A stretch of 62,116 nt of DNA. Origin: Streptomyces sp. NRRL F-2664. Lineage in GTDB: Bacteria; Actinomycetota; Actinomycetes; Streptomycetales; Streptomycetaceae. Under the pieces are notes generated by a model. It made no database searches, was not told where the DNA came from, and saw only the letters and a program-made list of their open reading frames with translations. Positions 23,901 through 31,828 of the stretch are shown here, one piece after another; position 1 is the stretch's first letter; the number at the start of each line of letters is the position of its first letter. The stretch lies in the NCBI RefSeq assembly GCF_000719345.1, contig NZ_JOFX01000037.1, positions 1-62,116 of the forward strand, written 5' to 3'. Position numbers and translations under genes: made by a program.

Positions 23901-25555
23901 CCCTTCTTCGGGTCCGAACCGGCCAGGAAGACCCCGAAGAGCCCGCGGTCCGGGATCGTGCCGCCGGAGGTGACCGCGAGGCGCTGGGCGCCCGGCCGGC
24001 CCGTGACCGTCCCCGCCACCCGGTCCCAGACCACGCGCGGGCGCAGCTCCGCGAAGGCGTCCGACGGATAGCGGCCGGCCAGCATGTCGAGCACCGCCGT
24101 GAACGCCGACTCCGGGAGCGCCGCGAACGGCGCCGCCCGCCGCACCAGCGCGAGGAGGTCGTCCAGCTGCCAGGTGTCCATCGCGACCATGGCGACCAGC
24201 TGCTGCGCCAGGACGTCGAGGGGGTTGGCGGGAATGCGCAGGGACTCGATCGCCCCCGTGCGCATCCGCTCGGTGACGACCGCCGCCTGGACCAGGTCGC
24301 CCCGGTACTTGGGGAAGACCACCCCGGTGGAGACCGCGCCCACCTGGTGCCCGGCCCGGCCCACCCGCTGCAGCCCGGAGGCCACCGACGGCGGCGACTC
24401 CACCTGCACCACCAGGTCCACCGCGCCCATGTCGATGCCCAGCTCCAGACTGGAGGTGGCGACCACGGCCGGCAGCCGGCCCGCCTTCAGGTCCTCCTCG
24501 ACCAGCGCCCGCTGCTCCTTGGACACCGAACCGTGGTGCGCCCGCGCCAGCAGCGGCGGCGCGCCCGTGGCCGCGCCCGACTGGGCCATCACCTCGGCCG
24601 GGGAGGAGTGCTCGGGCAGCTTCTCACCCACCGCCCGCTCGTACGCGATCTCGTTGAGGCGGTTGCACAGGCGCTCCGCGAGCCGGCGGGAGTTGGCGAA
24701 CACGATCGTCGAGCGGTGCGCCTGCACCAGGTCCGCGATCCGCTCCTCCACGTGCGGCCAGATCGACGGCCGGTCCCCGCCCTCCCGGCCCTCCGACGCG
24801 GGCGAGCCCCCCAACTCGCCCATGTCCTGCACCGGGACGACCACCGACAGGTCGAACTCCTTGTCCGACGGGGGCTGCACGATCTCCACCCTGCCGCGCG
24901 GCGCCAGGTACCGGGCCACCTCCTCGACCGGGCGGACCGTCGCCGACAGCCCGATCCGGCGGGCCGGCCGGGGCAGCAGCTCGTCCAGCCGCTCCAGGGA
25001 CACCGCCAGGTGGGCGCCGCGCTTGGTCCCCGCCACCGCGTGCACCTCGTCGACGATCACCGTCTCGACCCCCGCCAGCGCCTCCCGCGCGGCCGAGGTC
25101 AGCATCAGGAACAGCGACTCGGGGGTCGTGATCAGGATGTCCGGCGGCCGCGTGGCCAGCGCCCGCCGCTCCGCCGCCGGCGTGTCCCCGGAGCGGATCC
25201 CCACGCGGATGTCCGGCTCCGGCAGCCCGAGCCGCACGGACTCCTGCCGGATCCCCGTCAGCGGGCTGCGCAGATTGCGCTCGACGTCGACGGCGAGGGC
25301 CTTCAGCGGCGACACGTACAGGACCCGGCAGCGCTTCTTCGACTCGGCGGGCGGCGGGGTCGAGGCGAGCCGGTCGAGGGCCGCGAGGAAGGCGGCCAGG
25401 GTCTTGCCCGAGCCGGTGGGAGCCACCACCAGCACGTCCGCGCCCTCCCCGATCGCGCGCCAGGCACCCTCCTGCGCGCTGGTGGGCGCGACGAAGGCCC
25501 CCGTGAACCAGGAGCGGGTCGCGGGGGAGAACGAGTCGAGCGCAGCGCCTGCCAT
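20966..25555 (-). CDS. lhr: ATP-dependent helicase Lhr (large helicase-related), 1529 aa
   Basis: Very long superfamily 2 helicase of DNA repair. Motif I APTGSGKTLAAFLA at residue ~45, DEVH box in VIVDEVHAVAGTKRG, SAT motif in IGLSATVRPVEE, helicase C-domain with ELGIDMGAVDLVVQV and QRVGRAGHQ, then the Lhr winged-helix/DEAD-associated region and long C-terminal domains (residues ~850-1529). Full length indicates the full Lhr form rather than the short Lhr-core. The start is ATG 25555, with CACGAT six bases upstream on the complement (leaderless), divergent from the AraC-type gene. The Fpg/Nei glycosylase lies nearby. Confidence 0.94.
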   Translation of the reverse strand: MAGAALDSFSPATRSWFTGAFVAPTSAQEGAWRAIGEGADVLVVAPTGSGKTLAAFLAALDRLASTPPPAESKKRCRVLYVSPLKALAVDVERNLRSPLTGIRQESVRLGLPEPDIRVGIRSGDTPAAERRALATRPPDILITTPESLFLMLTSAAREALAGVETVIVDEVHAVAGTKRGAHLAVSLERLDELLPRPARRIGLSATVRPVEEVARYLAPRGRVEIVQPPSDKEFDLSVVVPVQDMGELGGSPASEGREGGDRPSIWPHVEERIADLVQAHRSTIVFANSRRLAERLCNRLNEIAYERAVGEKLPEHSSPAEVMAQSGAATGAPPLLARAHHGSVSKEQRALVEEDLKAGRLPAVVATSSLELGIDMGAVDLVVQVESPPSVASGLQRVGRAGHQVGAVSTGVVFPKYRGDLVQAAVVTERMRTGAIESLRIPANPLDVLAQQLVAMVAMDTWQLDDLLALVRRAAPFAALPESAFTAVLDMLAGRYPSDAFAELRPRVVWDRVAGTVTGRPGAQRLAVTSGGTIPDRGLFGVFLAGSDPKKGGGRVGELDEEMVYESRVGDVFTLGTTSWRIEDITRDRVLVTPAPGVPGRLPFWKGDQLGRPLELGRAVGAFLRELGGLAEEDARLRLVSAGLDAWAAQNVLAYVAEQREACGHVPDDRTIVVERFRDELGDWRVVVHSPFGAQVHAPWALALGARLAEKYGMDAQVMHADDGIVLRLPDVDLLSMDLLDHDPAGAPAFEFDDAQAPLGAADVAFDRGDINQIVTDQVGGSALFASRFRECAARALLLPRRSPGRRTPLWQQRQRASQLLQVASEFGSFPIVLEAVRECLQDVFDVPGLTELMGDIEARRVRLVEVTTPEPSPFARSLLFGYVAQFLYEGDSPLAERRAAALSLDSRLLAELLGQAELRELLDAQVLEELERELQWLTEDRRAKDAESVADLLRLLGPLTEGQLAERGAEAGWARELAEARRAIRVRIGGAEHWAAIEDAGRLRDALGTALPVGVPEAFTEPVKDPLGDLLARYARTHGPFTTAAVASAFGLGTAVTEGALNRLAAAGRVVQGEFHPAGIGQEWCDAAVLRRLRRRSLAALRQELEPVPPTSLATFLPQWQHLGGALRGLDGLARAVEQLQGAPVPASALERLILPSRVAGYSPGLLDELTTTGEVVWAGAGALPGKDGWVSLYLADAAPLLLPPPHPLEASPVQQAVLAALSGGYGLFFRQIAQAVRAEFPEVSDLALSDALWELAWSGRLTNDTLAPLRSLLGSGRTAGSTAHRARRTVPRGRYGTLSATASRTGPPTVSGRWSLLPSQAPDPTHRAHALARTLLDRHGVVTRGAVAAEGVEGGFSAVYRVLSAFEDSGQARRGYVVEGLGAAQFAMDGAVDRLRAAERTPPPLAAVVLAAADPANAYGAALPWPEPPAGATHKPGRKAGSLVVLVDGELTLYLERGGKTLLAWPGPEDPRLTAAVAALASGCRSGSLPALTVERINAEAALTSPLGPPLEAAGFHATPRGLRLRQ

Positions 25556-25635
25556 GCCCCCATCGTGCACCCCGCCACTGACAACGCCCCGGAGCTGCGC
25601 AAACGCGAGTCGTCGCAGGAGCGCAGAATGGGGGG

Positions 25636-26469
25636 ATGGCGACGGACGGAGGCCGCGGGGAGTGGGCCCGGCACTGGCGGTACCGGGAACTGCCCGGGCT
25701 CGACCTGCTGCGCGCCCACTACGTCCGCCACACCTTCCCGCGGCACGCCCACGACGGCTACGTCATCGCGGCCGTCACCGGCGGCATCGAGGAGGTCGGC
25801 CTCCCCGGCCACGTCGTGCGCGCAGGACCGGGCAGCGTGGTGCTGATCAATCCGGAGGTGCCCCACACGGCGCGTGCCGGCGCGCCCGAGGGCTGGGCGT
25901 ACGCCACCCTCTACCCGTCCAGCGGCCTGATCGCCGAGGTGGCCGCCGAGATCGGCACCCTGCGCGGCACCCCCGGCTTCACCGCCGACCTCGTCACCGA
26001 CCCGCAGGCCTCCCGCACCATCACCGAGGTGCACCGAGCCGCCGAGGCGGGGAACGCGCTGGCTGCGGACACGCTCCTGCGGGGCGTGGTCGCCCGAATG
26101 CTGACCCGGCACGCCGGACCGCTGCCCGCCCGCACGCTCCGCGGCACCGGCGGGTCCGAAGCGGAGGCCGCCCGGGCCGTACTGGAGGAGCGGCTCGCCG
26201 ACCCGCCGTCGCTGGAGCAGCTCGCGGCCGGGCTGGGCACGAGCCCCTTCGCCCTGCTGCGGGCCTTCCGGGAGCGGTACGGGATGCCGCCGCACACCTG
26301 GCTGACCGATGCCCGGGTCCGCCGGGCGCGCCGGCTGCTCGACGCGGGCACCCCGCCGGCGGAGGCCGCGGTCGCCGTCGGCTTCACCGACCAGCCCCAC
26401 CTGAACCGGCACTTCACCCGCATCGTGGGGGTGCCGCCGGGCGCGTACCGCCGGGAGCGGGCCGGGTAG
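25636..26469 (+). CDS. AraC family transcriptional regulator, 277 aa
   Basis: N-terminal cupin-like sensing domain (RHTFPRHAHDGYVIAAVTGGIEEV...INPEVPHTARAG) and a C-terminal AraC/XylS double HTH (~residues 175-277: LADPPSLEQLAAGLGTSPFALLRAFRERYGMPPHTWLTDARVRRARRLLD...AAVAVGFTDQPHLNRHFTRIVGVPPGAYR). ATG 25636 is preceded by CAGAAT and six bases, so it is probably leaderless. The azlCD exporter genes follow on the same strand, and regulators of this type commonly control such exporters; here that is inference from adjacency. Confidence 0.92.
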   Translation: MATDGGRGEWARHWRYRELPGLDLLRAHYVRHTFPRHAHDGYVIAAVTGGIEEVGLPGHVVRAGPGSVVLINPEVPHTARAGAPEGWAYATLYPSSGLIAEVAAEIGTLRGTPGFTADLVTDPQASRTITEVHRAAEAGNALAADTLLRGVVARMLTRHAGPLPARTLRGTGGSEAEAARAVLEERLADPPSLEQLAAGLGTSPFALLRAFRERYGMPPHTWLTDARVRRARRLLDAGTPPAEAAVAVGFTDQPHLNRHFTRIVGVPPGAYRRERAG

Positions 26470-26562
26470 CGGGTCTCCCGCCGATCGGGCCGGGTCGGCC
26501 AGCTGCGGCCGCACGGGGGAGGCCGTGCAAGAACGTACAAGACCGTCCGGCCGGGCCGCGCG

Positions 26563-26568
26563 TACGTT
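26563..26568 (+). promoter_or_regulatory. -10 box (TACGTT) for leaderless azlC mRNA
   Basis: TACGTT, six bases, then GTG 26575. No Shine-Dalgarno sequence is present. Confidence 0.6.
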
Positions 26569-26574
26569 CGGGGT

Positions 26575-27297
26575 GTGGGAGACAAGCAGCTGGTCACCGA
26601 GCCAGGGACACGAGAGAGCGCGGCGCCCGGCGGGCGGCCGCGGGCCGCCGTCGTACGGGACGCGCTCGGGGTCGGCGTCGCCGTCGGCCTGTCCGGGTTC
26701 GCCTTCGGGGTGACCGCGGCCGGAGCCGGCATCACCACCCTGCAGGCGTGCGTGCTCAGCCTGCTCGTGTTCACCGGGGCCTCGCAGTTCGCCCTGGTCG
26801 GCGCGCTGGCCGCGGGTGGGAACCCGTTCACGGCAGCCGCCGGGGCCTTCTTCCTGGGGACCCGCAACGCCTTCTACGGGCTGCGCCTGTCGCAGCTGCT
26901 GCGGCTGCCGCGCGCTGTGCGGCCCCTCGCCGCGCACTGGGTGATCGACGAGACCACCGCCGTGGCCCTGGCCCAGCCCGACCGCAGGTCGGCGCGGCTG
27001 GGCTTCACCGTCACCGGGCTCACCCTCTACGCGCTGTGGAACATCACCACGCTGCTCGGCGCGCTCGGTGCCGAGGCCATCGGCGACACCCGGGCCTGGG
27101 GGCTGGACGCCGCCGGCCCCGCCGTGTTCCTGGCGCTGCTCGCGCCGATGCTGAAGACCGCCACCGAGCGGGCGGTGGCCGCCCTCGCGCTCGTCCTCGG
27201 CCTGGGCTTCCTGCCCGTGCTGCCCGCCGGGGTGCCCGTGCTGATCGCGGCTCTGGCCGCCCCCGCCGTGCTGTGGATGAAGGGACGCCGCCCGTGA
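26575..27297 (+). CDS. azlC: AzlC family branched-chain amino acid exporter, large subunit, 240 aa
   Basis: Inner-membrane permease subunit. Five to eight hydrophobic segments are visible, with family sequences GVAVGLSGFAFGVTAAGAGI, FTGASQFALVGALAAGG and GTRNAFYGLRLSQLL. The pair AzlC/AzlD exports branched-chain amino acids or analogues. GTG 26575 fits a leaderless start; the same frame could begin at 26525, but no ribosome binding site is seen. Its stop overlaps the azlD start by four bases (GTGA), so the two subunits are coupled. The AraC regulator just upstream is a candidate controller. Confidence 0.92.
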   Translation: MGDKQLVTEPGTRESAAPGGRPRAAVVRDALGVGVAVGLSGFAFGVTAAGAGITTLQACVLSLLVFTGASQFALVGALAAGGNPFTAAAGAFFLGTRNAFYGLRLSQLLRLPRAVRPLAAHWVIDETTAVALAQPDRRSARLGFTVTGLTLYALWNITTLLGALGAEAIGDTRAWGLDAAGPAVFLALLAPMLKTATERAVAALALVLGLGFLPVLPAGVPVLIAALAAPAVLWMKGRRP

Positions 27298-27602
27298 ACG
27301 TGTGGATCGCCATCGGCCTCACCGTCGTCGGCTGCTACGCCGTGAAGTACGCGGGGTTGCTCGTCCCCGCCGGCGCGCTGGAGCGGCCGCTGGTGCGCCG
27401 CCTGGCCGCACTGCTGCCGGTCGCCCTGCTCGCCGCGCTCACGGCCCAGCAGACCTTCAGCACCGGGTCGGCGCTCGTCGTCGACGCCCGCGCCGCCGGT
27501 CTGGCCGCCGCCGGGCTCGCCCTGCTGCTGCGCGCCCCGTTCCTGGTGGTGGTCGCGGCCGCCGTCGCCGTCACCGCGGGGGTACGGGCCCTGGGCGGCT
27601 GA
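27294..27602 (+). CDS. azlD: AzlD-type branched-chain amino acid transport small subunit, 102 aa
   Basis: Small integral membrane partner of AzlC. It begins VNVWIAIGLTVVGCYAVKYAGLLVPAGALERP and has three to four hydrophobic helices, ending VAVTAGVRALGG. GTG 27294 overlaps the azlC stop codon. The reading frame remains open far upstream on the same strand, but that part is antisense to lhr and is not coding. The 3' end overlaps the convergent gene by 32 bases. Confidence 0.9.
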   Translation: MNVWIAIGLTVVGCYAVKYAGLLVPAGALERPLVRRLAALLPVALLAALTAQQTFSTGSALVVDARAAGLAAAGLALLLRAPFLVVVAAAVAVTAGVRALGG

Positions 27603-28626
27603 CCGGGGCGGGCAGACGGCCGTAGGCCCGCAGGGTAAGCAGGGCCTCCAGCGTCGCGATCGGCCGCCGCTCCAAGGAGCTGCCCGGAGCCCAGGCCTCC
27701 CGGCGGACGGGCCAGCCGCCGTCCGCCTGCTGGGCGGCGGCCAGGTGGTCCAGGGAGCGGCGCATCTCCTCGTCCGTGAACCAGCCGCGGGCCAGCGACT
27801 CCGGCCGCCTCGCGACGTCGTGGGGGAACAGGTGCTCGCCCGGCGCGTAGCCCGCGGCCGGCGGGAACTCCGCCCGCCGCCGCGGATCCAGCACCACGAG
27901 CCGCTGCTCGCGCACCAGCCGTCCCAGCCGGTCGGCGGCCGCCGCCGCGCGCGCCCGGTCGGGGACGCCGTCGAGGAAGGCCACGGCGCTCTGGACCTCG
28001 TACGGGTGCGTGCGGTGCAGGTGCTCGATCCGGTCCCAGCAGAAGTCGGTGGCCCGGAAGAGCCAGGCGTGCCACACGCGGTTGCGGTGCAGCAGGCCGA
28101 CGACCGGAGCGGTGGTCAGGAGTTCGCCCGGGGGGTCGTCGAGCACCGGGTGGTAGGGGGCCGCCGGGTAGTCGCGCGGGGCGGGGAAGACCACGGGGAG
28201 CGCGCCGTCCGGTGTGGAGACCGCCGTCAGGTGACGGCAGAGCCGCTCGATGCGCTGCCCGGCGCAGCGGCCGAGGCCGTCCAGGACGCGCAGGGCGTGA
28301 GCGGTGTGCAGGGGCTGGCTCAGCGGCCCCCGCAGGTCCGGATCGAGCGCGTGTCCGTAGCCGCCGTCCGGGTTGAGGTACGAGCCGAGGGCGGTGTCGA
28401 CCGGGTCGGCGTCCCCGCCGAGGAAGTGGAACGCGAAGCGGCGCTGCTCCAGCACGCGGGCCGTGAGCCAGATGAACCGCTCGGCACGGTCCAGGGCGGG
28501 CAGCGGATCGGACGGCGACCGGGGGCCCGGCGGGGCGGGCGGGGTCCCCGCGGTGTGCGCGGGCGGTACGGAGCGTGCGGACTGCGGGGATCGCGGGCTC
28601 TGCGGCGAGGCTTCGTCTCCGGGCAT
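27571..28626 (-). CDS. Prenyltransferase/squalene-cyclase-fold (alpha/alpha barrel) protein, 351 aa
   Basis: Helical-repeat protein resembling the terpenoid cyclase/protein prenyltransferase alpha-alpha barrel. Repeat hallmarks: GSYLNPDGGYGHALDPDLRGPLSQPLHTAHALRVLDGLG (~residues 79-117) and LAAAQQADGGWPVRREAW near the C-terminus, a QxxDGGW motif. No DxDD cyclase motif was seen, so true cyclase activity is doubtful. The ATG at 28626 has TACGTT six bases upstream on the complement (leaderless). The frame extends to 28776 but is Arg/Ser-rich there and unlikely to be used. Function unknown; convergent with azlD. Confidence 0.8.
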   Translation of the reverse strand: MPGDEASPQSPRSPQSARSVPPAHTAGTPPAPPGPRSPSDPLPALDRAERFIWLTARVLEQRRFAFHFLGGDADPVDTALGSYLNPDGGYGHALDPDLRGPLSQPLHTAHALRVLDGLGRCAGQRIERLCRHLTAVSTPDGALPVVFPAPRDYPAAPYHPVLDDPPGELLTTAPVVGLLHRNRVWHAWLFRATDFCWDRIEHLHRTHPYEVQSAVAFLDGVPDRARAAAAADRLGRLVREQRLVVLDPRRRAEFPPAAGYAPGEHLFPHDVARRPESLARGWFTDEEMRRSLDHLAAAQQADGGWPVRREAWAPGSSLERRPIATLEALLTLRAYGRLPAPVSRPGPVPPR

Positions 28627-28632
28627 GCGTGC

Positions 28633-28638
28633 AACGTA
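28633..28638 (-). promoter_or_regulatory. -10 box (TACGTT) for leaderless mRNA
   Basis: TACGTT on the complement, six bases, then ATG 28626. Confidence 0.6.
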
Positions 28639-28706
28639 GGACCCCGCCGGGCGGGAGCGCGGGGCGAACGCGGCCGGTGCACTCTCCGGGGCGGGATACT
28701 GGGGGC

Positions 28707-28901
28707 ATGCGGTTGACGATTTTCTGGGAGCGGATGGCCGAGCACTTCGGTGCCGCCTACGCCGACTCCTTCGCACGGGACCACGTCATGACCGAACTGG
28801 ACGGCCTGACCGTTCACCAGGCGCTGGAGGCGGGCTGGGAGACCAAGGACGTCTGGCGCGCGGTGTGTTCGGCGATGGACGTGCCGGCCTCCCTGCGCTG
28901 A
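28707..28901 (+). CDS. DUF3046 protein, 64 aa
   Basis: Small actinobacterial protein of unknown function recognised by MRLTIFWERMAEHFGAAYADSFARDHVMTELDGLTV and WETKDVWRAVCSAMDVP. The family is commonly found near recA in actinomycetes, and recA is about 5 kb downstream here. GATACT lies six bases before ATG 28707, so the mRNA is probably leaderless. The frame extends back to 28575 but only as non-coding Arg/Gly sequence. Confidence 0.88.
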   Translation: MRLTIFWERMAEHFGAAYADSFARDHVMTELDGLTVHQALEAGWETKDVWRAVCSAMDVPASLR

Positions 28902-28976
28902 GGCTCCGGGCGGCCGGAGCGCGGTGGCGTGCGCCCGTTTCGCGGTACGGGCGGTCGGTGGGACAGACTGGGCGCC

Positions 28977-30323
28977 GTGGGAGCCACCGAAGAGACGACC
29001 GACCAGCCCGCACCCGTCCAGGGAGCCCTGCCGCAGCCCCGGGCGGCCGACCCGGACGCCGCCTCCGCGGCCCCGGCCGCCTCGGCTGCCGAACCGGAGC
29101 CGCAGCCGGGCGGCGCGGACCCGGGCGCGGCCGGCACCGCCGCGGCCCGGCCGGCCGATCCCGCCGCGCCTCCGGGCCCCGCCGGCCCGGGAGGACCCCC
29201 GGCCGGCGCCGCACCGAACGGGGCGGGGGACCGCATGCCGCGCTGGCTGCCGCGGGCGGTGGTGCTCGTCCTGGCGCTCGTCGCCTGCTTCCAGCTCGGC
29301 AGCTGGGCCTTCCACCAGCTGATCGGGCTGCTGGTCAACATCCTGATCGCGTTCTTCCTGGCACTCGCGATCGAACCGGCGGTCGCCAGGATGGCGGCCG
29401 CCGGCATGCGCCGCGGGCTCGCCACCTTCCTGATGTTCAGCGCGGTGTTCGCGGTGTCCGTGGGGTTCCTCGCGCTGCTCGGCTCCCTGCTCGCGGGACA
29501 GATCATCGCCATGGTGGAGGGCTTCCCGGGCTACCTCGACTCGGTGATCGACTTCATCAACTCCACCTTCCGCACCGATCTGTCCCGGCTGGAGATCCAG
29601 GAGAGCGTGCTGCGCTCCGACTGGCTGCGCAAGTACGTGCAGAACAGCGCGTCCGGCGTGCTCGACGTGTCGGCCACCGTGCTCGGCGGCCTCTTCAAGC
29701 TGCTGACGATCGGGCTGTTCTCCTTCTACTTCGCCGCCGACGGGCCGCGGCTGCGCCGGGCGCTGTGCTCCGTACTGCCTCCCGCCAAGCAGGCCGAGGT
29801 GCTGCGCGCCTGGGAGATCGCCGTCGCCAAGACGGGCGGCTACCTCTACTCGCGCGGGCTGATGGCGCTGATCTCGGGTGTTGCGACCTACATTGTGCTG
29901 GCGGTGCTCGGGGTGCCGTACGCGCCCGCGCTCGCCGTGTGGGTGGGGCTGGTCTCGCAGTTCATCCCCACCATCGGCACCTATCTCGCGGGCGCGCTGC
30001 CGGTCCTGCTCGCCTTCAGCGTCGATCCCTGGTACGCGCTGTACGTCCTCGTGTTCGTGGTGGTCTACCAGCAGTTCGAGAACTACATGCTCCAGCCGAA
30101 GCTGACCTCGAAGACCGTGGACATCCACCCGGCGGTGGCCTTCGGATCGGTCATCGCGGGCACCGCCCTGCTGGGCGCGGTCGGGGCGCTGATCGCGATC
30201 CCGGCCGTCGCCACCTTGCAGGCCTTCCTCGGTGCGTACGTCAAGCGCTACGAGCTGACGCGGGACGCGGATTCCTCTACTTCCCGTCCTCGCCGCCGAG
30301 TACGGCTGCCAAGGCTTCGCTGA
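28977..30323 (+). CDS. AI-2E family transporter/permease, 448 aa
   Basis: Polytopic membrane protein of the AI-2E (UPF0118/PerM) family. The first ~75 residues are a Pro/Ala/Gly-rich cytoplasmic tail, followed by paired helices (VVLVLALVACFQLGSWAFHQLIGLLVNILIAFFLALAIEP) and the conserved core ...FVVVYQQFENYMLQPKLTSKTVDIHPAVAFGSVIAGTALLGAVGALIAIPAVATLQAF. GTG 28977 has CAGACT seven bases upstream; the frame runs back to 28929. Members move small metabolites or ions; the substrate cannot be told. The 3' end overlaps the convergent gene by 47 bases. Confidence 0.88.
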   Translation: MGATEETTDQPAPVQGALPQPRAADPDAASAAPAASAAEPEPQPGGADPGAAGTAAARPADPAAPPGPAGPGGPPAGAAPNGAGDRMPRWLPRAVVLVLALVACFQLGSWAFHQLIGLLVNILIAFFLALAIEPAVARMAAAGMRRGLATFLMFSAVFAVSVGFLALLGSLLAGQIIAMVEGFPGYLDSVIDFINSTFRTDLSRLEIQESVLRSDWLRKYVQNSASGVLDVSATVLGGLFKLLTIGLFSFYFAADGPRLRRALCSVLPPAKQAEVLRAWEIAVAKTGGYLYSRGLMALISGVATYIVLAVLGVPYAPALAVWVGLVSQFIPTIGTYLAGALPVLLAFSVDPWYALYVLVFVVVYQQFENYMLQPKLTSKTVDIHPAVAFGSVIAGTALLGAVGALIAIPAVATLQAFLGAYVKRYELTRDADSSTSRPRRRVRLPRLR

Positions 30324-31032
30324 CGGTCGCCTCGGTGGCGGCCTTGTCCACCCCGAGCCCGCTCAGGACGCCTTCGCCGTTCTCCAGTTCCAGGAGCGCG
30401 AGCAGCACGTGCTCGGTGCCGACGAAGTCGTGGCCCAGGCGCAGGGCCTCACGGAAGGTCAGCTCCAGCGCCTTCTTCGCCGAGGCGTCGAAGGGCACGA
30501 GCTCGGGGACCTCGGCCCGGGCCGGCGGCAGTACGGCGGCCGCGGCGGCCCGTACCTCGTCCGGCGAGACCCCCTGGGCGCGCAGGGCGACCCCCGCGAG
30601 GCCGTCGGCCTCGGCCATCAGGCCCAGGACGAGGTGGACGGTGCCGATCTCGGTGTTGCCCGCGGCGCGGGCCTCGTTCTGCGCGGCCACGACCACGTTG
30701 CGGGCGCGGGGGGTGAAGCGGGCGAAGCCCGCGCTCGGGTCGAGGCCGCCGGCGCCCTCCTTGTCCGCCTTCGGCACGAAGCGCTTCTGGGCCGCCTGGC
30801 GGGTGACGCCCATGCTGCGGCCGATGTCGGTCCAGGAGGCACCGGAGCGTCGTGCCTGGTCGACGAAGTGGCCGATGAGGTGGTCCGCGACGTCTCCGAG
30901 GGCCTCCGCCGCGACGACGGCGCCGCTGAGCTGCTCCAAGGGGTCGGTGTGGACCTTGTTGATGGCCTCGATCAGATCGTCGAGGCGTACCGGATGGGTC
31001 ATGCGGACGGGTTCCACCGAAGGGTTCGTCAT
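30277..31032 (-). CDS. HTH plus Clp N-domain protein, 251 aa
   Basis: Composite protein. The N-terminal part has a helix-turn-helix-like segment (GASWTDIGRSMGVTRQAAQKRF, residues ~64-85). From ~105 onward come two repeats of the Clp N-terminal (double-Clp) fold: FTPRARNVVVAAQNEARAAGNTEIGTVHLVLGLM and FDASAKKALELTFREALRLGHDFVGTEHVLLALLE. There is no ATPase domain, so it is not a Clp unfoldase but an adaptor or regulator. Its promoter lies inside two identical-core inverted repeats (31038-31050, 31067-31079), pointing to autoregulation. ATG 31032 is seven bases after the -10; a second Met at 31002 is possible. Confidence 0.85.
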   Translation of the reverse strand: MTNPSVEPVRMTHPVRLDDLIEAINKVHTDPLEQLSGAVVAAEALGDVADHLIGHFVDQARRSGASWTDIGRSMGVTRQAAQKRFVPKADKEGAGGLDPSAGFARFTPRARNVVVAAQNEARAAGNTEIGTVHLVLGLMAEADGLAGVALRAQGVSPDEVRAAAAAVLPPARAEVPELVPFDASAKKALELTFREALRLGHDFVGTEHVLLALLELENGEGVLSGLGVDKAATEATVSEALAAVLGGEDGK

Positions 31033-31037
31033 AGACG

Positions 31038-31079
31038 CAACCCTAGGTTGACAGTCGGAGCGGCGTCAACCTTTGGTTG
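31038..31079 (-). promoter_or_regulatory. Promoter with twin CAACC-N3-GGTTG operators
   Basis: Reading leftward: TTGACG, 18 bases, TAGGGT, seven bases, ATG 31032. The -35 overlaps the inverted repeat at 31067-31079 (CAACC TTT GGTTG) and the -10 overlaps the one at 31038-31050 (CAACC CTA GGTTG). The centres are 29 bases apart, close to three helix turns, so a regulator could bind both sites on one face. Confidence 0.75.
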
Positions 31080-31156
31080 TCAGTGGGTGTCGACCGCCGT
31101 CCGCCCCCGCCGCCAGTGCCATGCTGGTTGCCGGTAACTCCGGGACGGAGGCTGTG

Positions 31157-31828
31157 ATGGGTTTCTACGCCGAACGGATCGTGCCGCGGATCGTCGACCT
31201 CGCCTGCGGGGCGCAGGGGGCCCGGCCGCTCAGGCGCCGCGTCTGCGCCGGGCTGGCCGGGGAGGTCGTCGAGATCGGCTTCGGTACCGGCCACAACGTC
31301 CCCTTCTACCCGCCGGGCGTCACCGGCGTGGCCGGGATCGAGCCCTCCGACCTGGGGTGGAAACTCGCCGCCGACCGCGTGGCGGCCTCGCCGGTCCCGG
31401 TGCGCAGGGCCGGCCTCGACGGGCAGTCGCTGCCCTTCGGGGACGCCACTTTCGACGCGGCCCTGTCCACCTGGACGCTGTGCACCATCCCGGATCCCGT
31501 GGCGGCCCTGCGTGAAGTACGGCGCGTACTCAAGCCCGGGGGAAGCCTGCACTTCGTCGAGCACGGCCTGGCCCCGGCGCGGGACGAGGGCGTCCGCCGC
31601 TGGCAGCGGCGGATCGAACCGCTGCACAAGCGGCTGTGCGGCGGGTGCCATCTCACCCGGCGCACCGTCGACCTGCTGACCGCCGCCGGCTTCACCGTCA
31701 CCGAGCTCGACGTCTTCTACGAGGAGCGCGCGCCGAGGCCCTTCGCCGCCGACTCGCTCGGCGTCGCGCTGTCGCCCCGGCCGGGCGGGGGGGATCCGGC
31801 GGAGCAGGGGCGGCCGGCGGATCAGTAG
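31157..31828 (+). CDS. Class I SAM-dependent methyltransferase, 223 aa
   Basis: Methyltransferase fold with glycine-rich SAM motif VVEIGFGTGHNVPFYPPG (~residues 36-53), acidic motif GIEPSD, and the post-motif block FDAALSTWTLCTIPDPVAALREVRRVLKPGGSLHFVEHG typical of UbiE/type-11 enzymes. The ATG at 31157 follows CGGAGGC; the open frame back to 31073 runs across the operator region and is not used. Substrate unknown. It overlaps the convergent S66 peptidase gene by seven bases. Confidence 0.88.
   Translation: MGFYAERIVPRIVDLACGAQGARPLRRRVCAGLAGEVVEIGFGTGHNVPFYPPGVTGVAGIEPSDLGWKLAADRVAASPVPVRRAGLDGQSLPFGDATFDAALSTWTLCTIPDPVAALREVRRVLKPGGSLHFVEHGLAPARDEGVRRWQRRIEPLHKRLCGGCHLTRRTVDLLTAAGFTVTELDVFYEERAPRPFAADSLGVALSPRPGGGDPAEQGRPADQ

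Noticed and set aside
20999..25846. 1615-codon open frame antisense to lhr
   Set aside because: Gln/Arg/Gly-rich shadow of a well-supported helicase gene; no recognisable fold or start signal.
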